Shown: positions 1 through 7,634, numbered from the stretch's first letter. The stretch: DNA of 64,000 nt from Candidatus Iainarchaeum sp. (GCA_028691435.1 JAQUZG010000001.1:85625-149624); one strand, 5' to 3'. Notes: generated from the sequence alone by a model not told the origin. Numbers and translations are program-made.

Positions 1-1
1 T

Positions 2-655
2 ATAATTATTCAAAAAGAAAAAGCGTTAATTTTTGTTTTAAATAAATCAGATTTAGTTTCTAGATCAAAAACTGCTAAAAGTAAAAAAAAATTGATTGAA
101 GAGAAAAAAGCAAGAGTTGTTTTTATTTCTGCAAAATCAAGAAATGGAATTTCTTTACTTAAACGAGAAATTAGCATGGTTAAATCTGAATTAAAAAAAT
201 CTGAATTAACTATCGGTTTAATTGGTTATCCTAATGCAGGAAAATCTTCTCTAATTAATGCATTAAGTGGAAAAGGAAGAGGAAAAGTTGGAGTTTCAAG
301 TAAAGCTGGATTTACTAGGGGACTACAAAAAATAAAAGTTTCTGATGGAGTTTACTTAATTGATGCTCCAGGAATAATTCCCTATGATCAAAAAGATGAT
401 TTTGAATTATTTTTAGTTGGAGCAAGAAATCCTAATCAAGTTGATGATGTTAATACAGTTGCAATAAAATTGATTTCTGAATTTAAAGAAGAAATTGCAA
501 ATTATTTTAAAATAAAAAATTATGAGAATTTAGATGAAGATGAAATCCTTGAAATTATTGGAAAACAAAATCATTTTTTAAAAGCAGGCGAATTAATTGA
601 TGAAGATAAAACATCTCGTTTTATTTTAAACAAATATGATAGAAATGAAATGTAA
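2..655 (+). CDS. Circularly permuted GTPase (YlqF/RbgA/Nog2-like), 5' end missing
   Basis: The reading frame is open from the window edge, so the start lies outside. The GTPase motifs occur in permuted order: G4 NKSD near base 41, G5 SAKS near base 130, then the P-loop GYPNAGKS near base 222 and G3 DAPG near base 363. This order is diagnostic of the YlqF/RbgA/Lsg1/Nog2 class, whose known members act in large ribosomal subunit assembly. About 216 residues are visible and the C-terminal helical part is short. An internal TTG at position 92 could be mistaken for a start, but it would cut off G4. A role in 50S maturation is inferred from the family. The downstream Nudix gene starts 25 bp after the stop. 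Confidence 0.85.
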   Translation: MIIQKEKALIFVLNKSDLVSRSKTAKSKKKLIEEKKARVVFISAKSRNGISLLKREISMVKSELKKSELTIGLIGYPNAGKSSLINALSGKGRGKVGVSSKAGFTRGLQKIKVSDGVYLIDAPGIIPYDQKDDFELFLVGARNPNQVDDVNTVAIKLISEFKEEIANYFKIKNYENLDEDEILEIIGKQNHFLKAGELIDEDKTSRFILNKYDRNEM

Positions 656-680
656 TTATTTTATTAATTTATTTATATTT

Positions 681-1181
681 ATGGTTGAATATCTTTATCA
701 AGTTGATAAACATAATAAAGTTTTAGGAAAAGTTGAAAGAAACTTTGCGCATGAAAATGGAATCTTACATCGCGCTGGCATGGTTTTAATTTTTAATAAA
801 AACAATGAACTATTTTTAACAAAACGTGCTAAAACAAAATCTTATTCAAATTGTTATGATTGTGGTTGTTCTTATCATATTCAATATGGTGAAACAAATG
901 ATGGAGCATTAAAACGAGAATTGTTTGAAGAAACAAAATTAAAAGAAAATCCAATATTTTTTGGTGATTTTTTAATTGATAGTGAAATATCACTAGAAAA
1001 AATGTTTGTTTTAGTGTATGTTTTAATTACTGATTCAAAAATTGTTTTAGATTCAAAAGAAGCAGTTGATGGAAAATATTATTCCTTAAAAGAAGCAGAT
1101 AAATTAATTTCTAAAGAATCAGTTATTTGGTTAAAACAAGCTTGGGGATTATATAAAAAAGTTAATAATTTATTTATCTAA
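681..1181 (+). CDS. Nudix protein resembling type 1 isopentenyl-diphosphate isomerase
   Basis: This 166-residue Nudix-fold protein matches the type 1 IPP isomerase pattern better than generic Nudix hydrolases. It has LHRAGMVLIFN, an RAKTK segment, HIQYGE (compare the metal-binding HPQLGE of E. coli Idi) and the Nudix helix RELFEETKL. The usual Gly at the start of the Nudix box is absent, as in IDI proteins. Type 1 IDI interconverts IPP and DMAPP for isoprenoid lipids. The ATG at 681 is chosen because a farther upstream in-frame start (636) would overlap the preceding gene and add a non-conserved leader. The active-site Cys is displaced by one residue relative to E. coli, so a different Nudix substrate is possible. 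Confidence 0.65.
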   Translation: MVEYLYQVDKHNKVLGKVERNFAHENGILHRAGMVLIFNKNNELFLTKRAKTKSYSNCYDCGCSYHIQYGETNDGALKRELFEETKLKENPIFFGDFLIDSEISLEKMFVLVYVLITDSKIVLDSKEAVDGKYYSLKEADKLISKESVIWLKQAWGLYKKVNNLFI

Positions 1182-1292
1182 ATTTTTTATGTCTTCAATT
1201 ATTTTTTTTAGTTTCATTTTTTTGCTTAGCGTTTTTTCTACTTCTAGTCGAAGTTGAAATTCTCTTACTATTTCATCATTAATTAGTCTCAT
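1170..1292 (-). CDS. Possible 40-residue charged small protein
   Basis: An open frame begins with ATG at 1292 and ends at TAA 1170, overlapping the 3' end of the convergent Nudix gene by 12 bp. The product is helical and Lys/Glu-rich: it begins MRLINDEIVREFQ and ends KNLDK. It lies downstream of hjc on the same strand, with about 70 bp between. No Shine-Dalgarno site is visible. The composition looks protein-like rather than random, but the length makes this weak. No family is recognised. Confidence 0.35.
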   Translation of the reverse strand: MRLINDEIVREFQLRLEVEKTLSKKMKLKKIIEDIKNLDK

Positions 1293-1362
1293 AAATTATT
1301 ATTCTTGCTAAAGTGTTAAAAAGGCATCTTTATTTTGTTAAAATCAAAAAATTTAGTAAAAT

Positions 1363-1746
1363 TTAAAGTATATCTTCTATTTTTTTAGCTACTTTATTTG
1401 CTTCGTCAAGTTTTATCATATAATTTTTGTTTCGTAAAACAAAATCTTGGGGTTTTAAAAGTATCCACCCTTTAAATGGCACTTTCCAAGCAATTAAAAA
1501 TATGGCGCCAGCTTTTTTTGCCCAATTTATTTCTTCTTGCATTTGTTCTATTTCAATCGCTAAATAGTTTCCTTTTCGTGCTTTACATTCAAACGCAATA
1601 ATTTTACCATTTTTTAGTGCAACAACATCTGGGCAAGGCAATGGATTAACTCCAGAACCAGCTACTCTTAATACAGCATATCCAATTTTATCAAGTAATT
1701 TGATTAATTCTCTTTCAGCGTTTGCTCCTTTTGCGTTTCTTGCCAT
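1363..1746 (-). CDS. hjc: Holliday junction resolvase Hjc
   Basis: The 127-residue protein has the archaeal Hjc/PD-(D/E)XK layout. KGANAERELI carries the catalytic Glu (E11), then come a G-S-G segment, D40 and the E53-C-K55 motif. These correspond to E9, D33, E46 and K48 of Pyrococcus Hjc. The family cuts four-way DNA junctions symmetrically during recombination and fork repair. Length is normal for Hjc. The ATG at 1746 has a GTGATT ribosome-binding site a few bases upstream. Confidence 0.93.
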   Translation of the reverse strand: MARNAKGANAERELIKLLDKIGYAVLRVAGSGVNPLPCPDVVALKNGKIIAFECKARKGNYLAIEIEQMQEEINWAKKAGAIFLIAWKVPFKGWILLKPQDFVLRNKNYMIKLDEANKVAKKIEDIL

Positions 1747-1826
1747 TTAATCACTTTTTTTCCACATAGTAACATTTAAAATATCTTTATTTATTAATTT
1801 TTCTAAGGATTAGTAAAATTGAGAAT

Positions 1827-2105
1827 ATGAAATTGTATTTAAAGGTTTCAACTGGAAAAAAAGCTTTTAGAATTGTTTTTTTTAATGATGATGAAAACAA
1901 GCTTTTTGTTGAACTTAAAAATAATCCCAAAGATAATAAAGCAAACATTGAATTAATTAAAAATTTAAAAAAATTTTTTAATTGTGAAGTGAATTTAATT
2001 TCGGGATTTAAATCAAAAGAAAAATTAATTGAAATTATTTCTTCAAAAGAAGAAATTAATTTAGTTTTATTGAATTTCTCAAATACTAATTCTATTAAAA
2101 AATAA
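1827..2105 (+). CDS. DUF167/YggU family protein (UPF0235)
   Basis: A 92-residue protein with the DUF167 signature: a short beta-rich start, then NPKDNKANIELIK and a GFKSKEKLIEI segment. In homologues this core includes the A-N-x-E/A-L and S-G-x-x-S-R/K-x-K motifs. The family is small and universal with no settled function. The long frame on the opposite strand over the same bases has no family features and is treated as a shadow. A hairpin follows directly at the stop codon. Confidence 0.8.
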   Translation: MKLYLKVSTGKKAFRIVFFNDDENKLFVELKNNPKDNKANIELIKNLKKFFNCEVNLISGFKSKEKLIEIISSKEEINLVLLNFSNTNSIKK

Positions 2106-2133
2106 TTTATCAAAAATTAAATTCTGATAAATT
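2104..2133 (+). terminator. Hairpin at the end of the DUF167 gene
   Basis: Nine-base arms (AATTTATCA and TGATAAATT) are separated by 12 bases and begin at the stop codon. The arms pair perfectly but are all A/T-rich, so the stem is weak. It may aid transcript termination or 3' end stability before the dnaG promoter region. Confidence 0.35.
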
Positions 2134-2189
2134 AAAATAAAAATATAGTCATTCATAAACATGAATTAAAAATAAGGGGTTGAATTAAA

Positions 2190-3785
2190 ATGGCTAAGAC
2201 TTATTTAAGTACAGTAAAATATGAAATTAAAGCAAGTTATGAAATTACAGGAATTGTAGATAAACCTGATATTATTGGTGCTATTTTTGGTCAAAGTGAA
2301 GGATTACTTGGTCAAGATATGGACTTAAAGGAATTACAACAAAATGGAAAACTTGGAAGAATAGAAATTTCTGTTAAAAAAGGAAAAGGAAAAACTAATG
2401 GGGAAATAATTATTCCATCTTCATTAGATAAAGTTAAAACAAGTATTCTTGCAGCAACAATAGAAACAGTAAATAAAGTTGGTCCATGTGATGCAGTAAT
2501 AAAAATTCTTGGTATAGAAGATACTAGACAAGAAAAACGAAGTGTTATTACAGACCGTGCAAAAGAACTTTTGAAAAGTATGCAAGCAAACGATGAATCT
2601 ACAGAAAGTATTGAAATTGCTGAAGAAATTAAATCAGATATTAGAACTGAAAAAATTGTAAAATATAAAGGACTTGCTGCTGGGCCAGAAGTTGAAATGA
2701 GTGAAGAAATTATACTTGTTGAAGGAAGAGCAGATGTATTAAAACTATTAAGTTATGGTATAAAAAATGCAATTGAAATGAATGGTAGTAATATTTCACC
2801 AGCTTTAATTGAATTATGTAAAGTAAAAAATGTAACAGTTTTAGTTGATGGTGATAGAGGCGGAGAATTAAATATAAAAAAATTAGCTTCATTAACAAAA
2901 ATTGATTTTGTTGCAAAAGCACCAGATGGAAAAGAAGTTGAAGAACTAACACAAAAAGAAATTTTACTTTCTTTAAAAAGAAAAGTTCCATTTGCTGAAT
3001 CAATAAGAAATAATTCAAATCAAGTTGAACAAACAAATAATTTTAATCAAAATCAAGGAAATGGTTATAGAAATAATAATTTTGTTCAAAGACCATTTAA
3101 TCCACACAATAATTTTGGTAATAGGCCAAATTTCAATAATAATGGTGGATTTAATAATAATTTTAATAATCGAAATAATTTCCAAGATAGAAACAATTTT
3201 GGTAATAGGCCTAATTTCAATAATAATAGAAATGGTCAGAATTTTCAAGGTAATGGTTTTAGGAATAATAATTTTGTTCAAAGACCTAATTTCAATAATA
3301 ATCGGGATGGTCAGAATTTTCAAGGTAATGGTTTTAGGAATAATAATTTTGGTAATCGTCCTAATTTCAATTCACGACCTGGATTTAATCAAAGACCTAG
3401 TTTTGGGCAACCAAATTTTAGATCAGATGCTCCTGTAGAATTTGATCAAAATCCAAGATTTGAAAATCAAAATATTGTTAGAGAAGAAAGAAACGAAGTA
3501 GTAACACCAAAAGAAATTCTTAATTTAAAAAAAGATTTTGATAAATTAAAAGGAAAAGGAAAAGCACGACTACTTGACGAAAAATATAAAAAAATCAAAG
3601 ATGTTGGCGTAAAAGAAATGGTTGACACTATTGCAAAATCAAAGAAAAAAGTACATGTTATAATGTATGATGGAGTAATTTCAAAAAAAGTAATTGATAC
3701 TGCTGAAGAAAAAAACATCCCATATATTGTGGCTGTAAAAAAAGCAAAAGTATCTTCAACTAAAGTAAAATTAATTACAATGTAA
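2190..3785 (+). CDS. dnaG: Archaeal DnaG primase / exosome subunit with a long Asn-Phe-Arg-Gly insert
   Basis: The N-terminus (KTYLSTVKYEIKASYEITG, and GAIFGQSEGLLG) is typical of archaeal DnaG. A Toprim domain follows, with E178 in VEGRAD and the D220/D222 pair in DGDRGG. In archaea DnaG can make short RNA primers and is also a stable subunit of the RNA exosome, bound near Csl4. Residues about 274-411 form a low-complexity insert rich in Asn, Phe, Gly, Arg and Gln, including a 25-residue tandem repeat. The usual C-terminal domain follows it (about 420-531, ending VKLITM). The insert makes the protein longer than the usual 400-450 residues. The ATG is preceded by AGGGGTTGA. Four hairpins lie between its stop and the convergent next gene. 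Confidence 0.93.
   Translation: MAKTYLSTVKYEIKASYEITGIVDKPDIIGAIFGQSEGLLGQDMDLKELQQNGKLGRIEISVKKGKGKTNGEIIIPSSLDKVKTSILAATIETVNKVGPCDAVIKILGIEDTRQEKRSVITDRAKELLKSMQANDESTESIEIAEEIKSDIRTEKIVKYKGLAAGPEVEMSEEIILVEGRADVLKLLSYGIKNAIEMNGSNISPALIELCKVKNVTVLVDGDRGGELNIKKLASLTKIDFVAKAPDGKEVEELTQKEILLSLKRKVPFAESIRNNSNQVEQTNNFNQNQGNGYRNNNFVQRPFNPHNNFGNRPNFNNNGGFNNNFNNRNNFQDRNNFGNRPNFNNNRNGQNFQGNGFRNNNFVQRPNFNNNRDGQNFQGNGFRNNNFGNRPNFNSRPGFNQRPSFGQPNFRSDAPVEFDQNPRFENQNIVREERNEVVTPKEILNLKKDFDKLKGKGKARLLDEKYKKIKDVGVKEMVDTIAKSKKKVHVIMYDGVISKKVIDTAEEKNIPYIVAVKKAKVSSTKVKLITM
3210..3359 (+). repeat. 75-bp in-frame tandem repeat inside dnaG
   Basis: Two near-identical 75-bp units start at 3210 and 3285, and a third begins and breaks off at 3360. 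Each encodes 25 residues beginning PNFNNN and containing GQNFQGNGFRNNNF. The third-base near-identity between units indicates recent duplication. Looser relatives of the unit extend upstream to about 3010. Confidence 0.95.
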
Positions 3786-3848
3786 ACTTTTTTTTAAAAG
3801 TTTATAAAAAATCAAAGATTTAAACTCTAAAAATAATTTTTAGAGTTT
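3783..3848 (+). terminator. Two AT-rich hairpins after dnaG
   Basis: The first hairpin, 3783-3804, has 9-base arms with a TTTT loop and overlaps the dnaG stop codon. The second, 3822-3848, is a perfect inverted repeat with 13-base arms and a single-base centre. They lie in the gap between convergent genes, which suggests a transcript end signal for one or both directions. Confidence 0.5.
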
Positions 3849-3864
3849 ACTAAATTATTTTTGT

Positions 3865-3926
3865 GCAACCTAATGGGTTGCGATTTATTTTTTTAAAAAA
3901 ATTTGTTTGCAACTCAATTGAGTTGC
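3865..3926. terminator. Paired GCAAC-type inverted repeats between convergent genes
   Basis: At 3865-3881, GCAACC and GGTTGC flank a 5-base loop. At 3909-3926 there is a perfect 18-base palindrome, GCAACTCAATTGAGTTGC. The arms of the two elements are near-copies of each other. Position after the minus-strand gene ending at 3942 and after dnaG fits a bidirectional terminator. A protein-binding site is also possible. Confidence 0.5.
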
Positions 3927-3941
3927 AATTAAAAATTTGAA

Positions 3942-4442
3942 TTATTTTTTCTTTTTAAAAGCTCTAACTGGAGCATTTTTTTGTTTTAATTCTTTAAATG
4001 GTCTTAATGCTACTTGTGTTTCTTCAATTGGTAAAACAAAAGATGCGCTTAAGTAAAGATTTATTGCGAATAACAATAATGCTGCATATATGAATAATAT
4101 TGCAACTGGGAATGTTAATGCAGTAATCTTCTGTCTTGTTGTTAAAAATGTTTGATTAGGTGGTATTTGTGCACCAGTAATATCTTTTAATGAACTTTTA
4201 CAATCTTGAAATTGTAATTGTGAAAGAACTTTTTGTTCTGTTGTTACATCCATTGTTTTATAATCAATTATTCTTGAATCAACAACGCATGTGTCAAAAT
4301 CTCTTATAACTTGCCAAGAGTCAAAAACAACTGCAAAAGAATTAATAAACATCATAACTGCTATGATTATTAAAAAAATTGCGAATGATCTAACTAATGG
4401 GTTATAATCTGAACCTATTTTAAATAATGATAATTTTTTCAA
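3942..4442 (-). CDS. Membrane protein of unknown function, two transmembrane segments
   Basis: The 166-residue protein has a short cytoplasmic start, a transmembrane helix at about residues 18-40, and an external loop of about 70 residues with two Cys (in DTCVVDS and QDCKSS). A second helix lies at about 110-135, followed by a basic tail ending FKKKK. The two loop cysteines could form a disulfide. The start is a TTG preceded by GGGGGCGATTA, a plausible Shine-Dalgarno variant. A TATA-like element lies about 40 bp upstream. I recognise no family. Confidence 0.75.
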   Translation of the reverse strand: MKKLSLFKIGSDYNPLVRSFAIFLIIIAVMMFINSFAVVFDSWQVIRDFDTCVVDSRIIDYKTMDVTTEQKVLSQLQFQDCKSSLKDITGAQIPPNQTFLTTRQKITALTFPVAILFIYAALLLFAINLYLSASFVLPIEETQVALRPFKELKQKNAPVRAFKKKK

Positions 4443-4479
4443 TCTAATCGCCCCCGATTTCTTAATTAATTAAGGAAAA

Positions 4480-4491
4480 CTTATATTTAAA
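4480..4491 (-). promoter_or_regulatory. TATA-like promoter element for the 3942-4442 membrane protein gene
   Basis: On the minus strand this reads TTTAAATATAAG, a good archaeal TATA box. It lies about 40 bp before the TTG start, which leaves a short leader containing the GGGGGCGA site. No experimental start is known. Confidence 0.45.
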
Positions 4492-4660
4492 GGTTGTTAA
4501 TAATTGTTTTTTGAAAATCTTATAAATGAAATAAATGTAGTTACCTCTTTTTATTAAATATAACAATTTTTATAAATTAGTTGATGTTTGTTTAACTTTT
4601 CATTTTTCTAACTTTTTTAAAATAATAGTATTAATGTTTAGTTAATTTATTTTACTTAAA

Positions 4661-6049
4661 CTAAATTTTGCCAATTCGTTTGATGCCATGTGTTCGCATA
4701 TATTCTTGCCAAACAATAAACACTATGCCTTTTGAAGCATCAAGATCTTTTCCACCAATCCTTAATTTTTTTGCGAATTGCTCAATTGTTTCAATTAATC
4801 CATTAAAATCAGTAATCACTGCATTATGGGCTGCTTTTGGATTTTTATAAAACCCAGCTGTATCCAAATCTAATAATGTTGAGGATGCAGTAATATTATG
4901 TCCTGAAAAAACGCTCATTCCTTGTGAAGATAAAGATCCGCCTAATCTAACATCAAATGCGTATAATGATAATGCTAACCTACATGAAAAAACAAATAAT
5001 AATTCTTTTTTTACCTCATTTAATGAAACAAATTTTTTTGCTATTCTTGAATAAACTTTGCCTGTTTTAAGTGAATCCTTTGTTAGATTTATCCCATAGT
5101 AGTCCATTGTTTGTCTCCAATCTTCATCAAATCTAAATTTATTAAGTTCCATAATCCTATGATTCAATGGGACGGAATATGCAAAATAAATTGGATTTTT
5201 AATTTTTCCTTTTAAACTTGTGGCAGCTAAACCTTTCATTAATTTAAACCATCTAGCTCCCTTAAGATTTTTAATTGCTTTTTTTTCTTCTAAAGAAAGA
5301 TATTTAGAATATTTCTTTATAAATGCATCTGGGTTTTTAATTGCAAGGGGAACTTGTTGTAAATCAAAAACTGCAATTGGATTCATAACACTTACTCGTC
5401 TTATAGCAGTAATTGAAAAATATTTTCTTACAAAAGGATCTGTTTTTAATTTAACTAATTCGTTTCTCAATAAGTTAGCATTTTCAATTGCGTTTGTAAT
5501 TGTTTCTTCTCTTGCTAATCCAATATATCTCTGTTCTACAACATTTGGCCATCGTACGTATTCAAAAATAGATTTTACATTTGAATCAGTACTCACTTTG
5601 TTTTTAAATTTTGACCTTCGTTTAATTTCATTTTCAGCTAATTTTGAAAAAAAATCATCATCCCTAAATAAACCATTCGCTTCAAAACTTTTTTTTAATT
5701 TTATTTCAATCTGTTCTTTAGATAAATTTGATTCAGATTCTGACTTAATCCTATTTTGTGATGCCCCCGTCCCCTTCATTACCAAAGTCATTTGTCTATT
5801 TGATTTTCCTTTTGGGGAAGTAGCAAAACTTCGCCCATGCGCCCCATCAAATTTAGTTTCAGGAGTCTTAATTGGAACAAGGTATAAATTTCTAGTATCA
5901 TGCCCATTTTCACGTAAACTTTCACCTACTTTTAAACGATGAACTGGGACTAGTAGGCTTCTTTGGTTTTTCAATGCTTTATGATCAAGCGGTAAATCTA
6001 GTCTAAGTCTTGCTAAAACTGACATTGAATTAATTCTTTTTCTATGCAT
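4661..6049 (-). CDS. Divergent SelO-like protein (atypical kinase fold, possible AMPylase)
   Basis: I do not see a standard family match over the whole 462 residues, but several SelO landmarks line up in order. GAHG (69-72) resembles the GGHQFG segment. LVMKGTGASQNR, with K92 and R100, resembles the nucleotide-binding ELQLKGAGxTPYSR. GHNITASSTLLDLDTAGF has N385, then D394 nine residues later, then Gly-Phe at +5 and +6. SelO has the same spacing in DNMSI...DYGPFGF. SelO proteins transfer AMP to Ser, Thr or Tyr. Substrate and activity here are inference. The gene is last in a minus-strand cluster with a basic protein and a TraB-like protein. Some stretches are less AT-rich than neighbours. MSV at residue 9 is an alternative start. 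Confidence 0.6.
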   Translation of the reverse strand: MHRKRINSMSVLARLRLDLPLDHKALKNQRSLLVPVHRLKVGESLRENGHDTRNLYLVPIKTPETKFDGAHGRSFATSPKGKSNRQMTLVMKGTGASQNRIKSESESNLSKEQIEIKLKKSFEANGLFRDDDFFSKLAENEIKRRSKFKNKVSTDSNVKSIFEYVRWPNVVEQRYIGLAREETITNAIENANLLRNELVKLKTDPFVRKYFSITAIRRVSVMNPIAVFDLQQVPLAIKNPDAFIKKYSKYLSLEEKKAIKNLKGARWFKLMKGLAATSLKGKIKNPIYFAYSVPLNHRIMELNKFRFDEDWRQTMDYYGINLTKDSLKTGKVYSRIAKKFVSLNEVKKELLFVFSCRLALSLYAFDVRLGGSLSSQGMSVFSGHNITASSTLLDLDTAGFYKNPKAAHNAVITDFNGLIETIEQFAKKLRIGGKDLDASKGIVFIVWQEYMRTHGIKRIGKI

Positions 6050-6308
6050 ATCATTATTTATTTTTTAAAATTAATAATATTAACTATTATTAAAAAAGAG
6101 TTTGTTTACTTTATTCAATGATTTTAAGTTATGTATTTTAATTCAAAATTAATTGAAATATTTTTTTATTAAATTTATTGTAAAAAGGTTAAATTTGATT
6201 AAATATATTGTAAAAGAATGTTAATTGAACATATAAATCCAAGCACATAAAAAAATCAAAATTATATTATTTCTAGAAATTATTTCATATAATTTAAAAA
6301 TTAATTAA

Positions 6309-6857
6309 TTATCTCAAGTTTAAATTAGTTAATCCATTAAAAAGTTTCACTGGAATTGTTTTTTTTAATTTACTAACATCAAGATATGATATCTGTCCAG
6401 TTTCATCTTTTATTAAAATTGATAATTTTTTAGTAAATGGGTGAGTAGTTATTTCAATAAATTTTCCACCATAAATTTTTCCGCTATTGCTTATGAATGC
6501 GATTTGATCGCCAGGATAAACTCCTATAACTAATTTTCTTGCTTTTAATTCAATTTTTGAAATTGGGCCTCTTGCAAGTCTTTTTGCAAGTAATTTTTCA
6601 TTAAACATTTCTTTTCTTCTTTGTGTAATATTTTTACTTATTTCTGTAAGATTTCCAATGGCTATTAAGTCAGCTCTGTTTTTTGGTCTTTGATTTTTTA
6701 ATACTGTTTTTGTTGCTCTATCTTGTTCTCTTGCATGTTCTGATGCTTCTATTGCTTTTTCTCTTTCTTTAATTAGTCTTTTTTTTCTTAATTGATATTT
6801 TACTCTATCAGTCACAGTTGGCTTTGGTTTTCTTGCAAGCATATTTAATCTACTCAT
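6309..6857 (-). CDS. Basic hypothetical protein with a possible C-terminal SH3-like barrel
   Basis: No family is recognised. The first half of the 182 residues is highly basic and helical (RVKYQLRKKRLIKEREKA), with many Arg and Lys. The last 75 residues look beta-rich: VIGVYPGDQIAFIS, then GKIYGGKFIEIT and TGQISYLDVSKLK. This could be a small SH3-like barrel of the type that binds RNA or protein. It starts 15 bp after the TraB-like gene and probably shares its transcript. The SelO-like gene follows after a 259-bp gap. Confidence 0.65.
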   Translation of the reverse strand: MSRLNMLARKPKPTVTDRVKYQLRKKRLIKEREKAIEASEHAREQDRATKTVLKNQRPKNRADLIAIGNLTEISKNITQRRKEMFNEKLLAKRLARGPISKIELKARKLVIGVYPGDQIAFISNSGKIYGGKFIEITTHPFTKKLSILIKDETGQISYLDVSKLKKTIPVKLFNGLTNLNLR

Positions 6858-6872
6858 TTTTAATTTATATAT

Positions 6873-7634
6873 TTATCTTTTAGTTTTAAAATGTCTAAAC
6901 ACACTTTTTGAAGATTGTCTTGAGTGTAATTCTGCTAACGATTGGTTAATTGGTGCTTTCTTTCTTTTTTTTAATAAAGCTATTTTTAATGAATTTAAAA
7001 CACGTTGTTTTGTTTTTGATTTTTTAGCATTATCATTTATAATTTCTCTGATTAATTTTCTTTCTCGTCCAAAAATTATTGTATTAATTGAAATATTTGT
7101 TAAATCTTTAAATTGACTTAATTGTTCTCTTAAATTCGCTATGTGGCCAGCGCCCACAATAACAAAAATTAAACTATTTGCTCTTGTGTATGCACTAGCT
7201 CTAATATTTGCACTCATTGCATGTTCTCTTAAGTTTTCTAAAATTTCTAATTTTTTTGAATTAGTTTTTGAAAATTTTTTCTTTAATAAATCCGTTATTT
7301 TATTGTGTTGTTGTTTAATACTCTTTGATTCAATAGGTATAATTTCAATACCTCTTTTTTTAGCAGTTATAATTATTTCTTCAAAAGCGTTATAATCACT
7401 AAATAATTCATTAACTTTTTCTTTGTCTTCTGGAGATCCAAATCTTTTAATAGCAATTTTATAATTATTTATTTGTTGAAAAATTTCATTATAATTAAAT
7501 GGAACTTCAAGAGCAATTCTTGAATTTCTTGGTAATTTTTGAATATAATTAATTATAGCTTCATGACATTTTAATTGATTGTCATGTACTAATGGAATTA
7601 ATTCAATTTTTGGTAATAAATTAGTTTGAACCAT
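6873..7634 (-). CDS. TraB/TIKI-superfamily-like protein
   Basis: The 253-residue protein shows the pattern of the TraB/PrgY/TIKI/GumN group: an early LVHDNQ segment with H17, ALEVP with E43, then REHAM (136-140) and VGAGH (160-164). TIKI members are metalloproteases. TraB and PrgY members are membrane-linked inhibitors of pheromone peptides. This copy has no obvious membrane helix and ends in a long Lys/Arg-rich tail, from about residue 195. That suggests a soluble, possibly nucleic-acid-associated form. It is first in the likely operon with the basic protein downstream. Activity is inferred from motifs only. Confidence 0.6.
   Translation of the reverse strand: MVQTNLLPKIELIPLVHDNQLKCHEAIINYIQKLPRNSRIALEVPFNYNEIFQQINNYKIAIKRFGSPEDKEKVNELFSDYNAFEEIIITAKKRGIEIIPIESKSIKQQHNKITDLLKKKFSKTNSKKLEILENLREHAMSANIRASAYTRANSLIFVIVGAGHIANLREQLSQFKDLTNISINTIIFGRERKLIREIINDNAKKSKTKQRVLNSLKIALLKKRKKAPINQSLAELHSRQSSKSVFRHFKTKR

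Noticed and set aside
1787..2113. A 108-codon minus-strand frame over the DUF167 gene
   Set aside because: The plus-strand frame carries the DUF167 signature. The minus-strand product is a Phe/Leu/Ile-rich shadow.
3210..3359. The dnaG repeat as a mobile element or CRISPR-like array
   Set aside because: The units are 75 bp, keep the reading frame, have no spacers and encode protein repeats continuous with flanking low-complexity sequence.
3015..3438. Long alternative frames on both strands across the dnaG repeat
   Set aside because: They are low-complexity Ile/Leu-rich readings of the tandem repeat. Only the DnaG frame joins conserved domains on both sides.
5220..5942. A 240-codon open frame on the plus strand inside the SelO-like gene
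   Set aside because: It lies fully antisense to a gene with family motifs, has no ribosome site, and its product shows no family pattern. AT-rich DNA yields such shadows.
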